This document shows positions 1-8,469 of a stretch of 64,000 bases of DNA, piece after piece; within the stretch, counting starts at the first letter, position 1; the number at the start of each line of letters is the position of its first letter. Position numbers and translations under genes: made by a program. The stretch lies in the NCBI RefSeq assembly GCF_023100845.1, contig NZ_CP095864.1, positions 4,216,001 through 4,280,000 on the forward strand, read 5' to 3'. This stretch comes from Gordonia sp. PP30 (lineage in GTDB: Bacteria; Actinomycetota; Actinomycetes; Mycobacteriales; Mycobacteriaceae). The notes beneath the pieces were generated by a model that saw nothing but the letters and a program-made list of their open reading frames with translations, searched no databases and was not told where the DNA came from.

Positions 1-1
1 G

Positions 2-781
2 CTCATCGTCGACTCGACGACGTCGCGGCTGCTCGGGACCGTCGACTCGGCCCGCGCCAAGCAGAGCGTGCATCCCGGTGCCGTCTACCTGCACCAGGGC
101 GAGAGCTTCGTGGTCGACGAACTCGACCTCGACGAGTGCCTCGCCTTGGCACACCCGGAGGAACCGGACTGGACCACCTCGGTCCGCGAGGTCAGCGAGG
201 TGGAGGTGATCCGCACCCTCGACGCCCGGACCTTCGGGCCGCTGACCGTCGCCTTCACCGAGGTGGTGGTGACCGATCAGGTGGTCGGCTACCTGCGCAA
301 AGCGCTCTCCGGAGAGATCCTCGATTCGGTGCCGCTCGACCTGCCCGAGGAGACCCTGCCGACCCGCGCGGTGATGTACACGATCGAGCCCGAGACGCTG
401 ATCGCCGCCGGGATCGCGCCCGACAAGTTCCCCGGTGCGCTGCACGCCGCCGAGCACGCCGCCATCGGCATGCTCGGCCTGGTCGCCACCTGCGACCGCT
501 GGGACATCGGCGGCCTCTCCACCAACCTCCATCCGGGGACCGGCCTTCCGACCGTGTTCGTGTACGACGGTTTTCCGGGTGGCGCGGGCTTCGCCGAGCG
601 CGGCTACGAGGCGTTCGGCGCGTGGATCACGGCCACTGCCGACGCGGTCGAGTCGTGCGCGTGCCGATTCGGCTGCCCGTCGTGCATCCAGTCGCCGAAG
701 TGTGGGAACGGCAACGAACCCCTGGACAAGGCGATGGCGATCAAGGTCCTGCGCCTGCTCCTCCGGCTGTACGACGCCTGA
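2..781 (+). CDS. MrfA-like DEAD/DEAH helicase, C-terminal part (5' truncated)
   Basis: The reading frame is open from the window edge, so only the last 259 residues are present. The segment reads like the C-terminal DUF1998-type region of Rv3649/MrfA (YprA) family helicases, which unwind DNA in a repair pathway. Near the end is a cysteine cluster, SCACRFGCPSCIQSPKCGN, with four cysteines expected to bind zinc in this family. The helicase motor motifs would lie upstream of the window. The gene is convergent with ackA, with a large hairpin between them. The family call is firm; the exact paralogue is inferred from the C-terminal domain only. Confidence 0.85.
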   Translation, partial: LIVDSTTSRLLGTVDSARAKQSVHPGAVYLHQGESFVVDELDLDECLALAHPEEPDWTTSVREVSEVEVIRTLDARTFGPLTVAFTEVVVTDQVVGYLRKALSGEILDSVPLDLPEETLPTRAVMYTIEPETLIAAGIAPDKFPGALHAAEHAAIGMLGLVATCDRWDIGGLSTNLHPGTGLPTVFVYDGFPGGAGFAERGYEAFGAWITATADAVESCACRFGCPSCIQSPKCGNGNEPLDKAMAIKVLRLLLRLYDA

Positions 782-944
782 CGCCGCCCCTGTCGATCAG
801 CCCCCGGCCTCGGCCACCCGGTCCGGCTCGGAGACATCCGCCCGATTCCCGGAGAGCAGGCCACGCGGGTGCGCTCGCACACCCACGTGAACAGGCGGGT
901 CGAGCGAACACCCTGGCCACCCGTGCCGTCCGCCGAGCCGCGTC

Positions 945-1009
945 GGCCACCCCCGAATATCGGACCACGAGGGGAATCGTCCCTCGTGACGCAGTATTCG
1001 GGGGTGGCC
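945..1009. terminator. Nested hairpin between convergent helicase and ackA genes
   Basis: The outer arms GGCCACCCCCGAATA (945-959) and TATTCGGGGGTGGCC (995-1009) are exact reverse complements. Inside them CACGAGGG (966-973) and CCCTCGTG (981-988) form a second stem around a 7-nt loop. The symmetry and the convergent position suit a bidirectional terminator. There is no U-tract, as is usual for actinobacterial hairpins. Confidence 0.65.
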
Positions 1010-1024
1010 GGCGAGATCGCTGGG

Positions 1025-2248
1025 TCAGGCGCCGGCGACCACCGCGGCGGCCTGGTGCGCGATCTCCAGTTCCTCGTTGGTCGGGACCACCAGGACGGCC
1101 ACGGCGGACGCATCCGTCGATATCCGGCGCGGCTCGGGCGAGCGCACCTCGTTGCGGTCCGGATCGATCTCGATGCCGTACATCTCCAAGCGCGCCAGGG
1201 CATCCGCGCGGACGGAAGCGGCGTTCTCGCCGACACCGGCGGTGAAGACAACAGCGTCTACCCGGCCGAGCTCGATCATGTAGGCGCCGAGATAGTGGCG
1301 CAGCCGGTGCAGATAGACCTGGTAGGCGAGAGCGGCGGCCTCGTCGCCGGCGTCGACGCGCTCCAGGATGGCGCGGAAGTCGTTGTCGCCGGACAGTCCC
1401 TTCAGCCCGGACCTCTTGTTGTAGAGATGGTCGATCTCGTCGATGCTCATGCCGCCGACGCGGGCGAGCTGGAAGGCGATGCCGGGGTCGATGTCGCCGG
1501 TGCGGGTGCCCATCACCAGGCCCTCCAGCGGGGTCATGCCCATCGACGTGTCGATCGGGCGGCCGCCCCGGATCGCCGACGCCGACGCACCGTTGCCCAG
1601 GTGCAGCACGATCTGATTCACGTCGCCGTAGTCACGCCCCAGGAACTCCGCCGCCCGGCGCGACACGTACTGGTGGCTGGTGCCGTGGAAGCCGTACCGG
1701 CGGATCGCGTACTTCTGCGCCACCTCGGCGTCGAGCGCGTAGGTCGCCGCGTCGGCGGGCAGGTCGTGAAAGAACGCGGTGTCGAAGATCCCGACCGCAG
1801 GCACGTCCGGTAGCAGAGCCGATACCACCTCGATACCCACCAGATTGGGCGGGTTGTGCAGCGGAGCGAGTGGCGCGATGCGTTCGATCTCGGCACAGAC
1901 CTCGTCATCGATGACGGTCGGGGCATGGAAGGTCCGGCCGCCGTGGACCACGCGATGGCCGACCGCCGCCAGCTCTGATTCGCGCAGGAAGATGCCGTCC
2001 TCGCGGAGCAGTTCGGCGACCGTGGCGATCGCCGCCGCGTGGTCGGGCAGCGCGACCTCGATCTCACGCCGACGGCCGTTCGCCTCGTGCGTGATCGCCG
2101 AGCCGATGGGCTCGCCGATCCGCTCGGCCAGGCCGTCGGCGTAGACCTGCTCGGTGTGCGGGTCGGTCAACTGGTACTTGAGCGACGACGAGCCCGCGTT
2201 GATCACCAGTACGGCGCCGGGGGCGATGTCGACCTTGGGTGCGGTCAT
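1025..2248 (-). CDS. ackA: Acetate kinase
   Basis: Acetate kinase interconverts acetyl phosphate plus ADP and acetate plus ATP in the cytoplasm. The 407-residue product has the usual family length. It begins with the phosphate-binding VINAGSSSLKYQL segment (Asn17), followed by HGGRTFHAP, FHGTSHQYVS, HLGNGASASAI and GTRTGDIDPG, all family signatures of the ASKHA fold. It lies 99 bp downstream of pta on the same strand, the classic Pta-AckA pair for acetate overflow or assimilation. The ATG start follows a purine-rich AGAGA stretch. The gap to pta carries only degenerate repeat-like sequence. Confidence 0.97.
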   Translation of the reverse strand: MTAPKVDIAPGAVLVINAGSSSLKYQLTDPHTEQVYADGLAERIGEPIGSAITHEANGRRREIEVALPDHAAAIATVAELLREDGIFLRESELAAVGHRVVHGGRTFHAPTVIDDEVCAEIERIAPLAPLHNPPNLVGIEVVSALLPDVPAVGIFDTAFFHDLPADAATYALDAEVAQKYAIRRYGFHGTSHQYVSRRAAEFLGRDYGDVNQIVLHLGNGASASAIRGGRPIDTSMGMTPLEGLVMGTRTGDIDPGIAFQLARVGGMSIDEIDHLYNKRSGLKGLSGDNDFRAILERVDAGDEAAALAYQVYLHRLRHYLGAYMIELGRVDAVVFTAGVGENAASVRADALARLEMYGIEIDPDRNEVRSPEPRRISTDASAVAVLVVPTNEELEIAHQAAAVVAGA

Positions 2249-2347
2249 GTTCTCTGCTCTCTGCTAACGGCTTGGCTTCGACACGGTCGTGGCTGGGGGC
2301 GTCGAACGGCGCGGGTCTCGACATGCCTGCGCATCTCCGCTGGAACC

Positions 2348-4456
2348 TCAGTCGGCGGGGGCGGGGTGTTTGAGATTCTGGGCCTGGATGGCGGTGATGG
2401 CGACGGTGTTGACGATGTCGGAGACCAGGGCGCCGCGGGAGAGGTCGTTCATCGGTTTGTTGAGCCCCTGCAGCACCGGGCCGATGGCGATGGCGCTCGC
2501 GCTGCGCTGCACCGCCTTGTAGGTGTTGTTGCCGGTGTTCAGGTCCGGGAAGATCAGCACCGTTGCCTTGCCGGCTACCAGCGAGTTCGGCATCTTAGTG
2601 CTCGCGACGGACGGCTCGATGGCGGCGTCGTACTGGATCGGCCCCTCGACCAGCAGCTCCGGGGCGCGCTCGCGGACCAGTTCGGTGGCGGTGCGCACCT
2701 TGTCGACGTCGGCGCCGGAGCCCGAGCCGCCCGTCGAGTACGACAGCATCGCGACCCGCGGCTCGATCCCGAAGGCCTCCGCGGTGGCCGCCGACGAGAT
2801 CGCGATGTCGGCCAGTTCCTCGGCCGTCGGGTCGGGCACCACGGCGCAGTCGCCATAGGTGAGCACCTTGTCGGCCAGACACATGAAGAACACCGACGAC
2901 ACCGTGGACACCCCCGGCTGCGTCTTGATGATCTCGAACGCCGGCCGGATGGTCTGCGCGGTGGTGTGCACCGCGCCGGAGACCATGCCGTCGACCATGC
3001 CGGTGTGCAGCATCATGGTGCCGAAGTACGACTCGTCGCGCACCACCTCCATGGCCCGGTCGAGCGTCACGCCCTTGTGCTTGCGGAGCTGCGCGTAGGC
3101 CGCGGCGAACTCGTCGACCAGCGGCGACGTCTGCGGGTCGAGCACGTCGACCTCGGTGAGGTCCACGCCCAGCTCGTCGGCGCGGCGGCGGACCGCGTCG
3201 GCGTTCCCGAGCAGGGTCAGCCGGGCGACGCCGCGCCGCAGAAGCCGGTCGCAGGCGCGCAGGATGCGGTCGTCGTTGCCCTCGGGCAGCACGATGTGCT
3301 GCGGGTCGGACTTGGCCTGGGCCAGCAGCTGGTACTCGAACATCTGCGGCGTCACCACGTCCGAGACATGCAGGTTCAGTTCCGAGAGCAGTTCCGGCGA
3401 CGCCGTCAGGTACCGCTCGGCGAGCGCGAGCGCGGCGTCGATCTTCCGCACCGAACCGGCGGCCATCCGCCCGCGCGTGGTCGACGCGATCCGCGCCGTC
3501 TCGTACGTGCCGTGGTCGCACTGCAGGATCGGGAGCGTCGGCCGCAGGCCCTTGACGAGCGCGTCGATCATCGGGTGCGGCCGGAGCCCACCGTTCAGGA
3601 TGATGCCCGCGAGCCGCGGGAAGCCCTGCGCCGCGTTGGCGTTCACCAGCGAGAGCAGCACGTCCGAGCGGTCCGCGGGGGCGATCACCGCCATCGACTC
3701 GCTGAGCCGCTCCAGGATGTGCTCGACCGTCATGCCGCCGACCATCACGCCGATGGCCTCCCGGTCGAGCAGGTCGGGGTCGCCGCTGTACAGCGTGGCA
3801 TCGAGGGCCTCGGCCAGTTCGGCCATCGTCGGCGCCATTAGCAGCGGCTCCTCCGGCACGGCCCACGCGCGGCAGCCGGTGTCCTCGATCGCGGCGTGGA
3901 CCTCGGCGAGCTGGTGCTCGTCGGCCCGGTTGGCCACCACCCCGGCGACGGCGGCGTGCGAGGCGCGGATGTCGGCGACCAGCAGCTCGATGATCGACAC
4001 GACCTCGGCGGGCGTGCGATCCAGCGCCTTCACCACCAGCAGCACCGGCGCCGCCAGGTTCGCCGCGATCCGCGCGTTGTAGCTGAGCTCCGAGGGCGAG
4101 GCGACGTCGGTGTAGTCCGATCCGACGATCACCACGTTGTCGCAGTACTTCGCCATCGCGTGGTAGCGGGAGACGATCTCGGCGATCGCCGCGTCCGGGT
4201 CGGCGTGGACGTCGTCGTAGGTGACGCCGACGCAGTCCTCGTAGGAGACGTCGACGGTGGTGTACTCGATGAGCAGATCGAGGATGTAATCGCGCTCGCC
4301 CACCCCGCCCCGCGAGATCGGCCGGAACACGCCGACGCGTCCCCCGGTGGCGGCCAGCTGGACCAGCACGCCCAGCGCGACGGTCGATTTTCCGGTGTCC
4401 CCCTCGGCCGAGGCGATGTAGATCCCGCGCGCGGACCGTGTCCCGTTGCCAGTCAT
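2348..4456 (-). CDS. pta: Phosphate acetyltransferase, long form
   Basis: This enzyme converts acetyl-CoA and phosphate to acetyl phosphate and CoA. The 702-residue product is the long class. It has an N-terminal BioD-like P-loop domain (AEGDTGKST near residue 20), a central DRTGG-type region, and a C-terminal PTA/PTB catalytic domain from about residue 370 with LPEGNDDRIL, SYSTGGSGSGADVDKV and PDLNTGN. A TACGCT hexamer (4464-4469 on the opposite strand) stands 7 bp before the ATG, so transcription is probably leaderless from its own promoter. It precedes ackA and follows a TetR gene whose stop is 28 bp upstream. Confidence 0.97.
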   Translation of the reverse strand: MTGNGTRSARGIYIASAEGDTGKSTVALGVLVQLAATGGRVGVFRPISRGGVGERDYILDLLIEYTTVDVSYEDCVGVTYDDVHADPDAAIAEIVSRYHAMAKYCDNVVIVGSDYTDVASPSELSYNARIAANLAAPVLLVVKALDRTPAEVVSIIELLVADIRASHAAVAGVVANRADEHQLAEVHAAIEDTGCRAWAVPEEPLLMAPTMAELAEALDATLYSGDPDLLDREAIGVMVGGMTVEHILERLSESMAVIAPADRSDVLLSLVNANAAQGFPRLAGIILNGGLRPHPMIDALVKGLRPTLPILQCDHGTYETARIASTTRGRMAAGSVRKIDAALALAERYLTASPELLSELNLHVSDVVTPQMFEYQLLAQAKSDPQHIVLPEGNDDRILRACDRLLRRGVARLTLLGNADAVRRRADELGVDLTEVDVLDPQTSPLVDEFAAAYAQLRKHKGVTLDRAMEVVRDESYFGTMMLHTGMVDGMVSGAVHTTAQTIRPAFEIIKTQPGVSTVSSVFFMCLADKVLTYGDCAVVPDPTAEELADIAISSAATAEAFGIEPRVAMLSYSTGGSGSGADVDKVRTATELVRERAPELLVEGPIQYDAAIEPSVASTKMPNSLVAGKATVLIFPDLNTGNNTYKAVQRSASAIAIGPVLQGLNKPMNDLSRGALVSDIVNTVAITAIQAQNLKHPAPAD

Positions 4457-4463
4457 ACCGCTC

Positions 4464-4469
4464 AGCGTA
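4464..4469 (-). promoter_or_regulatory. -10 hexamer of pta (leaderless)
   Basis: On the minus strand TACGCT lies 7 bp before the pta ATG, the spacing expected when the transcript begins at the start codon. The -35 region is not recognisable. Confidence 0.5.
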
Positions 4470-4484
4470 TCGGGGCGGCGTGAC

Positions 4485-5036
4485 TCATCGGCGAACGATG
4501 GCGCGAACCACGAGGTCCGCGATCTCCCTGTCGCTCAACGCGCTCTGCGGCACCAGCATGCACGAGTAGACGGTGCGCACCATGAACTCCACGCCGGCGC
4601 GCGCGTTGGGGTACAGCGCCGCGGCCTCGTCGTCCTCGAGCTCGGGGAGAGTGGCCTCCACGATCATCTCGATGAGCGACGGTTCGGTGTCGGATCGCGC
4701 GGTCACCAGCGCTCCGACGATCTCCTCCGGCTCATGGGTGAGCACGTACTGCAGGGCCTCGTGCTCACGGATGTAGCGCAGCGATTCGACGACGCGCTTG
4801 TGCACGCGCGCCCCCACGTCGGGCTCATCGGCGCCCCACTCGACCACCTTCTCGCGCATCAGCGTGAGCTCGCGCTGCACGATCGCGGCGACCAGCGCGT
4901 CCCGGCCGCCGAACATGCGATAGGCGGTGGCGCGCGCGACGCCGGCCTGTCGTGCCACCGACGTCAGGCTCAGCGCCCGCGCTCCGAAACTCGAGATCAG
5001 GTTGACGCCGACGTCGACCAGTTTTTCCGAATCCAT
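4485..5036 (-). CDS. TetR/AcrR family transcriptional regulator
   Basis: The 183-residue product has an N-terminal helix-turn-helix typical of TetR proteins (residues about 20-50, SLTSVARQAGVARATAYRMF), with the GGRDALVAAIV continuation after the recognition helix. The C-terminal half is the variable ligand-binding domain and gives no ligand clue. The gene lies between a DUF5709 gene (3 bp upstream) and pta, all on the minus strand, so it may be co-transcribed with its left neighbour. A role in controlling acetate metabolism is only a guess from position. No obvious inverted repeat was seen next to it. Confidence 0.9.
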   Translation of the reverse strand: MDSEKLVDVGVNLISSFGARALSLTSVARQAGVARATAYRMFGGRDALVAAIVQRELTLMREKVVEWGADEPDVGARVHKRVVESLRYIREHEALQYVLTHEPEEIVGALVTARSDTEPSLIEMIVEATLPELEDDEAAALYPNARAGVEFMVRTVYSCMLVPQSALSDREIADLVVRAIVRR

Positions 5037-5039
5037 GAC

Positions 5040-5438
5040 CTACTGGGAGTCGATCACGTGCATCGCGGCCTCTTCGGCGGAGGCCCCGGCCCCGTCGACG
5101 CCCGCATCGGTGGCGAGCAGCTGCGCGTCCACGTCCGGGAGGCTGCCCTCGTCCGGAGCCACCAGGCGTCCGGCGCGGCGGTCGCCGACCTCGTCGTTCG
5201 ACGGGAAGTCCGGGTCGCGCTCCGCCTCGTCCTCGGCGGCGAAGACGTCCGGCTCCTCGTCGGCCAGCCGCTCGTCCAGATCCTCGTGCTCGGGGTGCTC
5301 GGCCGGCCGGTGGTCCGGCGGCGAGTACCCGCGGTCGAGGACATCGGACAACTCCATGGCTTCCAGCGTGTCCTCGGGCTGCAGCTGGTCGGTCTCGTAG
5401 TCCTCGCGCTGGTCCACTTCGTCGTCCGGATCGCTCAT
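5040..5438 (-). CDS. DUF5709 acidic protein
   Basis: This 132-residue soluble protein is very rich in Asp and Glu (for example DPDDEVDQREDYETDQLQ at the N-terminus) and has the layout of the actinobacterial DUF5709 family: an acidic start, a GYSPPDHRPAEH segment and an ERLADEEPD block. It has no signal peptide, membrane segment or catalytic motif. It lies 9 bp after the cation efflux gene and 3 bp before the TetR gene, so it is probably part of one transcript. Its function is unknown. Confidence 0.8.
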   Translation of the reverse strand: MSDPDDEVDQREDYETDQLQPEDTLEAMELSDVLDRGYSPPDHRPAEHPEHEDLDERLADEEPDVFAAEDEAERDPDFPSNDEVGDRRAGRLVAPDEGSLPDVDAQLLATDAGVDGAGASAEEAAMHVIDSQ

Positions 5439-5447
5439 GCCTCCAGC

Positions 5448-6371
5448 CTATCGGCGCCAGGCTTCGTATGCCCGCGGATCCTCGATGGGTTCGGTGTGGA
5501 TGGTCACTACCAGGCCGGGCACGACGTCCCGCAGCGCCGCTTCCACGTCCTCGGCGGCGTCGTGCGCGCGCTGTACCCGCCACTGGCCGGGCACCAGCAT
5601 GTGCAGCTGCGCGAACCGGAGCCGCCCGGAGTGCCGGGTCCGCAGGTCGTGGAACTCGATCTCGCCGGGACCGGCGCCGATCGCCGCGTCACCGTCGCGG
5701 AACCGGCCGAGCACCCCCGTGATGGCGGCGAGATCGCCGGAGTCGAGCGCGACATCCATCAGGCCGGCCGTGGACCGCCGGATGAGCCGGAACCCGACGA
5801 CCACGATGTTGATCGCGACCCCGATCGCGACGAGCGCGTCGAGCGGCAGCCAGCCGGTGAGGGCGACGAGCCCGACTCCGACGATCACCCCGGCGGTGGT
5901 CCACACGTCGGTCATCAGGTGTCGGCCGTCGGCCTCCAGGGTGATGGACCGGTGCGTGCGGCCGGCGCGCAGCAGGGCGAGCGCCGTCACCCCGTTGAGG
6001 ACGGCGGCGACCACCGAGATCAGCAGACCGATGCCGAGCGATTCGAGCTGGGCCGGGTGCAGCAGCCGGTCGACGGCGGTCACGATGATCACCACGGCCG
6101 CGATCACGATCATCACGCCCTCGATCACGGCCGAGAAGTATTCGCTCTTGGCGTGGCCGAAGTTGTGGTCGTCGTCGGCGGGCCGCGCGGCGACCCGCAG
6201 CGCGATGAAGGCGACGACCGCCGCGACCAGGTTCACCACCGACTCGGCGGCGTCGGACAGCAGCCCCACCGATCCGGTCAGCAGCCAGGCACCGGTCTTG
6301 AGCGCGATCGTCACGATCGCCACCGCGATGCTCAGCAGGGCCCAGCGGCTGAGGTCGGCGTTCTTCTCCAC
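5448..6371 (-). CDS. Cation diffusion facilitator family transporter
   Basis: The product is a 307-residue CDF transporter, a metal/proton antiporter of the cytoplasmic membrane. Six membrane segments fill residues about 10-205, followed by a cytoplasmic ferredoxin-like domain of about 100 residues. The TM5 metal site HLMTD is intact. In TM2 the usual DxxxD/HxxxD reads DAAES, so the second acidic ligand is Ser at that register, with a Glu one residue earlier. Metal specificity cannot be read from the sequence. The gene begins a minus-strand run that continues into the DUF5709, TetR, pta and ackA genes. Confidence 0.92.
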   Translation of the reverse strand: MEKNADLSRWALLSIAVAIVTIALKTGAWLLTGSVGLLSDAAESVVNLVAAVVAFIALRVAARPADDDHNFGHAKSEYFSAVIEGVMIVIAAVVIIVTAVDRLLHPAQLESLGIGLLISVVAAVLNGVTALALLRAGRTHRSITLEADGRHLMTDVWTTAGVIVGVGLVALTGWLPLDALVAIGVAINIVVVGFRLIRRSTAGLMDVALDSGDLAAITGVLGRFRDGDAAIGAGPGEIEFHDLRTRHSGRLRFAQLHMLVPGQWRVQRAHDAAEDVEAALRDVVPGLVVTIHTEPIEDPRAYEAWRR

Positions 6372-6487
6372 GTCTTCGATCCAACACCACCGCGGTACTC
6401 GCCGATACCGGCGAGACCGATGGGTCGATCCGTCTCAAATTCCCGGAGGGCACTCCCCCGGGCCGCCCGGCGGGGCACCCTGGAGTC

Positions 6488-7030
6488 ATGCTCGACGAGC
6501 TGGAAGCCCAGGCCCGCGAGATGTACGCGGCCGGCGAGTACGCACACGCGCTCGCCGACTTCTCGGTGCTCCGGGAGGTCAGGGGACGGCGCGAGGGCCC
6601 CTATTCGGTGAAATACCTGCGCGCCCTGCACGACAGTGTGCGGTGCATGCGGCACCTCGCCCTCTGGCAGGACACCGATCTGCTGTGCAGCGAACTCCAC
6701 GCGAAGTACGTCCGCACACACGGGCCCGGTGAGGCCGACACCGTCGACGTCGCCAAGCACTGGGCGTGGGCGATGGTCCAGCTCGACGCCGTATCCAGCG
6801 CCGCCACGCTCTACGTGCGGACGGCCGACGCGCTCTGGGACGTGGACCTGCCGGCCGCGCGGCGCCTGCTGGGCGCGGCGGCGGTGCACACGCGGCGCGT
6901 CGTCGTCGATCCGCTGGCCGGGCTGACGCTGGCCCACACCACCGAACTCGCCGGCGCGTTCCGCGACCTGCAGGGCCGCCTGACGGACGGCGCCCCATCG
7001 ACCGATTTCGATGGGGCGCCGGTCCAGTAG
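6488..7030 (+). CDS. Hypothetical helical protein
   Basis: I do not recognise this 180-residue protein. It is soluble and mostly helical, with pairs of amphipathic helices (YAAGEYAHALADFSVLREV, then SVKYLRALHDSVRCMRHLALW) that resemble tetratricopeptide-type repeats. It has no signal peptide. The start is the ATG at 6488, the first in frame after the divergent gap to the cation efflux gene. Its last codons form one arm of a strong hairpin (6988-7021), and only 6 bp separate it from the convergent HdeD-like gene. Confidence 0.7.
   Translation: MLDELEAQAREMYAAGEYAHALADFSVLREVRGRREGPYSVKYLRALHDSVRCMRHLALWQDTDLLCSELHAKYVRTHGPGEADTVDVAKHWAWAMVQLDAVSSAATLYVRTADALWDVDLPAARRLLGAAAVHTRRVVVDPLAGLTLAHTTELAGAFRDLQGRLTDGAPSTDFDGAPVQ
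6988..7021. terminator. Hairpin inside the 3' end of the hypothetical gene
   Basis: CGGCGCCCCATCGA (6988-7001) pairs exactly with TCGATGGGGCGCCG (7008-7021) around a 6-nt loop. The hairpin lies within the final codons of the plus-strand gene and just before the stop of the convergent minus-strand gene. It probably ends transcription from both sides. Confidence 0.6.
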
Positions 7031-7036
7031 GCAGGG

Positions 7037-7612
7037 CTACGCGTCGATCTTGATCTTCGCCGGCAGCGACACCAGGCTCACGATGCTGACGATGATCAGC
7101 ATCAGGCCGAGCACCCACATGATGGTCGGCAGGGTGACGCCGGGCGAGAAGATCAGCATGACGATGCCGGCGAGCACCGAGATCACACCGCCGACCACGA
7201 CCAGCCAGCGCGGCGCCATCGAGGTACCGGTGCGCGCACCGAAGATGTCCTGGAAGCCACCGAAGATCCAGCCGACACCGATGAAGATGGCGAGCATCCA
7301 CCAGGCGTTCTCCGGGCTGATGATGGCGATCACGCCGCAGGCGACCATCAGAACACCCATCACCAGCATCAGCATCCGCATGCCGAAGGTGACGCCGGTG
7401 GCGGCGAAGGTGAAGAAGAGGCGGAACAGTCCCGCGCTGACCAGCGCGATGCCGAACAGGAGGCCGGCGATGAACACCGTGACCCCCGGCCAGACCATGA
7501 TCAGGACGCCGAGCACGATGCCGACGATCGAGGAGAAGACGATGCCGGCGCGGACCGCGTTGACGGCCTCCGCGGGCAGCGAGGGACGAAGTTCTTGGTT
7601 GATCACCTGCAC
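7037..7612 (-). CDS. HdeD/DUF308 family membrane protein
   Basis: The 191-residue product has about six hydrophobic segments in the pattern of the DUF308/HdeD family, with FSSIVGIVLGVLIMVWPGVT, SPENAWWMLAIFIGVGWI and a repeated GVLIMVWPG-like element. HdeD proteins are inner-membrane proteins linked to acid stress in enterobacteria; the actinobacterial members are not characterised. The longest start is GTG at 7612. A second in-frame GTG at 7606 lies 6 bp after a TACGCT -10 and may be the true leaderless start. It is divergent from the thioesterase gene with a 17-bp gap. Confidence 0.85.
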   Translation of the reverse strand: MQVINQELRPSLPAEAVNAVRAGIVFSSIVGIVLGVLIMVWPGVTVFIAGLLFGIALVSAGLFRLFFTFAATGVTFGMRMLMLVMGVLMVACGVIAIISPENAWWMLAIFIGVGWIFGGFQDIFGARTGTSMAPRWLVVVGGVISVLAGIVMLIFSPGVTLPTIMWVLGLMLIIVSIVSLVSLPAKIKIDA

Positions 7613-7629
7613 AGCGTAGCGTCACGACC
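7613..7629. promoter_or_regulatory. Divergent overlapping -10 elements (HdeD-like / thioesterase)
   Basis: The whole gap between the two start codons is 17 bp. It contains TAGCGT on the plus strand (7616-7621, 8 bp before the GTG at 7630) and TACGCT on the minus strand (7618-7613). The two hexamers overlap by three bases, so both genes must be driven from essentially the same DNA. Confidence 0.45.
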
Positions 7630-8466
7630 GTGAGCGCGAGCACCTTCTTCACCCGAGACGACCGGGGCCGCTTTCTGCCGACCGCGGTGGCGCACAGCCG
7701 ATGGGGACCCGACGCCCTCAACGGCCCGGCACTCTGTGCCGTCGCCGCCTGCGCCGTCGAATCCGAGCACAGCGCGCCCGGATGGCGGCCCGCCCGCTTC
7801 ACCGTCGAACTGTTCAAATCCGCCCGCGCCCTGCCGACGACGGTCACCACCGAGGTGCAGCGGGCCGGCGGCCGGATTCGGGTGATCACCTTCCGGATCC
7901 AGCAGGACGACGGCGCCGAGCAGACCCTGGTGGCCCAGGGCGTCACCGTCTTCCTGAAGGAGAGCACCAATCCGCCGGGGGCGCGCTGGTCGCCGCCGGA
8001 ATCGGCGCGCACCTTCTTCCCGCCCGACGTTCCCGCCGACGACGCGGCGCCGCGGTTCGGCGGCCCCGACGGCTGGGGCCGGTCCCTCGCCGACCAGCAG
8101 CACGCACATCGGCACCGCCTCTGGTCGGAGCCGATTCCGGTGGCCCCGGACATCGCGCTGACCCCGTTTCAGCGCGCGGTGATCACCGCGGAGTCGACGA
8201 GCCTGATGACCAACTGGGGCGAGGGCGGCATCGGCTTCATCAACTGTGACCTGACCGTCGCGCTGTCCCGCCTGCCAGAGGGACCGCGGATCGGCGTGGA
8301 GGCCGACGGGCACGACGAGTCGGACGGCATCTCGGTCGGCACGGCCACCCTGTACGACGCCCGCGGGCGGTTCGGAACCGGGCTGGTGACCGCGGTGGAG
8401 AACAGCCGGGCGTTCATCGACTTCTCCACCGATGTGCGGCCACCGGGCTGGACACCCCAGGCCTGA
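7630..8466 (+). CDS. Acyl-CoA thioesterase-like (double hotdog) protein
   Basis: The 278-residue protein looks like a TesB-type thioesterase family member. Its N-terminal hotdog half has WGPDALNGPALCAVAACAVE and a basic ARFTVELFKSA strand, and its C-terminal half has ITAESTSLMTNWGEGGIGFINCDLTVAL with a final GRFGTGLVTAVENSRAF. These enzymes hydrolyse acyl-CoA to fatty acid and CoA. The classical catalytic residues are hard to assign by eye. A GTG start at 7630 follows an overlapping divergent promoter. The gene ends 3 bp from the convergent DUF305 gene. Confidence 0.78.
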   Translation: MSASTFFTRDDRGRFLPTAVAHSRWGPDALNGPALCAVAACAVESEHSAPGWRPARFTVELFKSARALPTTVTTEVQRAGGRIRVITFRIQQDDGAEQTLVAQGVTVFLKESTNPPGARWSPPESARTFFPPDVPADDAAPRFGGPDGWGRSLADQQHAHRHRLWSEPIPVAPDIALTPFQRAVITAESTSLMTNWGEGGIGFINCDLTVALSRLPEGPRIGVEADGHDESDGISVGTATLYDARGRFGTGLVTAVENSRAFIDFSTDVRPPGWTPQA

Positions 8467-8469
8467 GAC

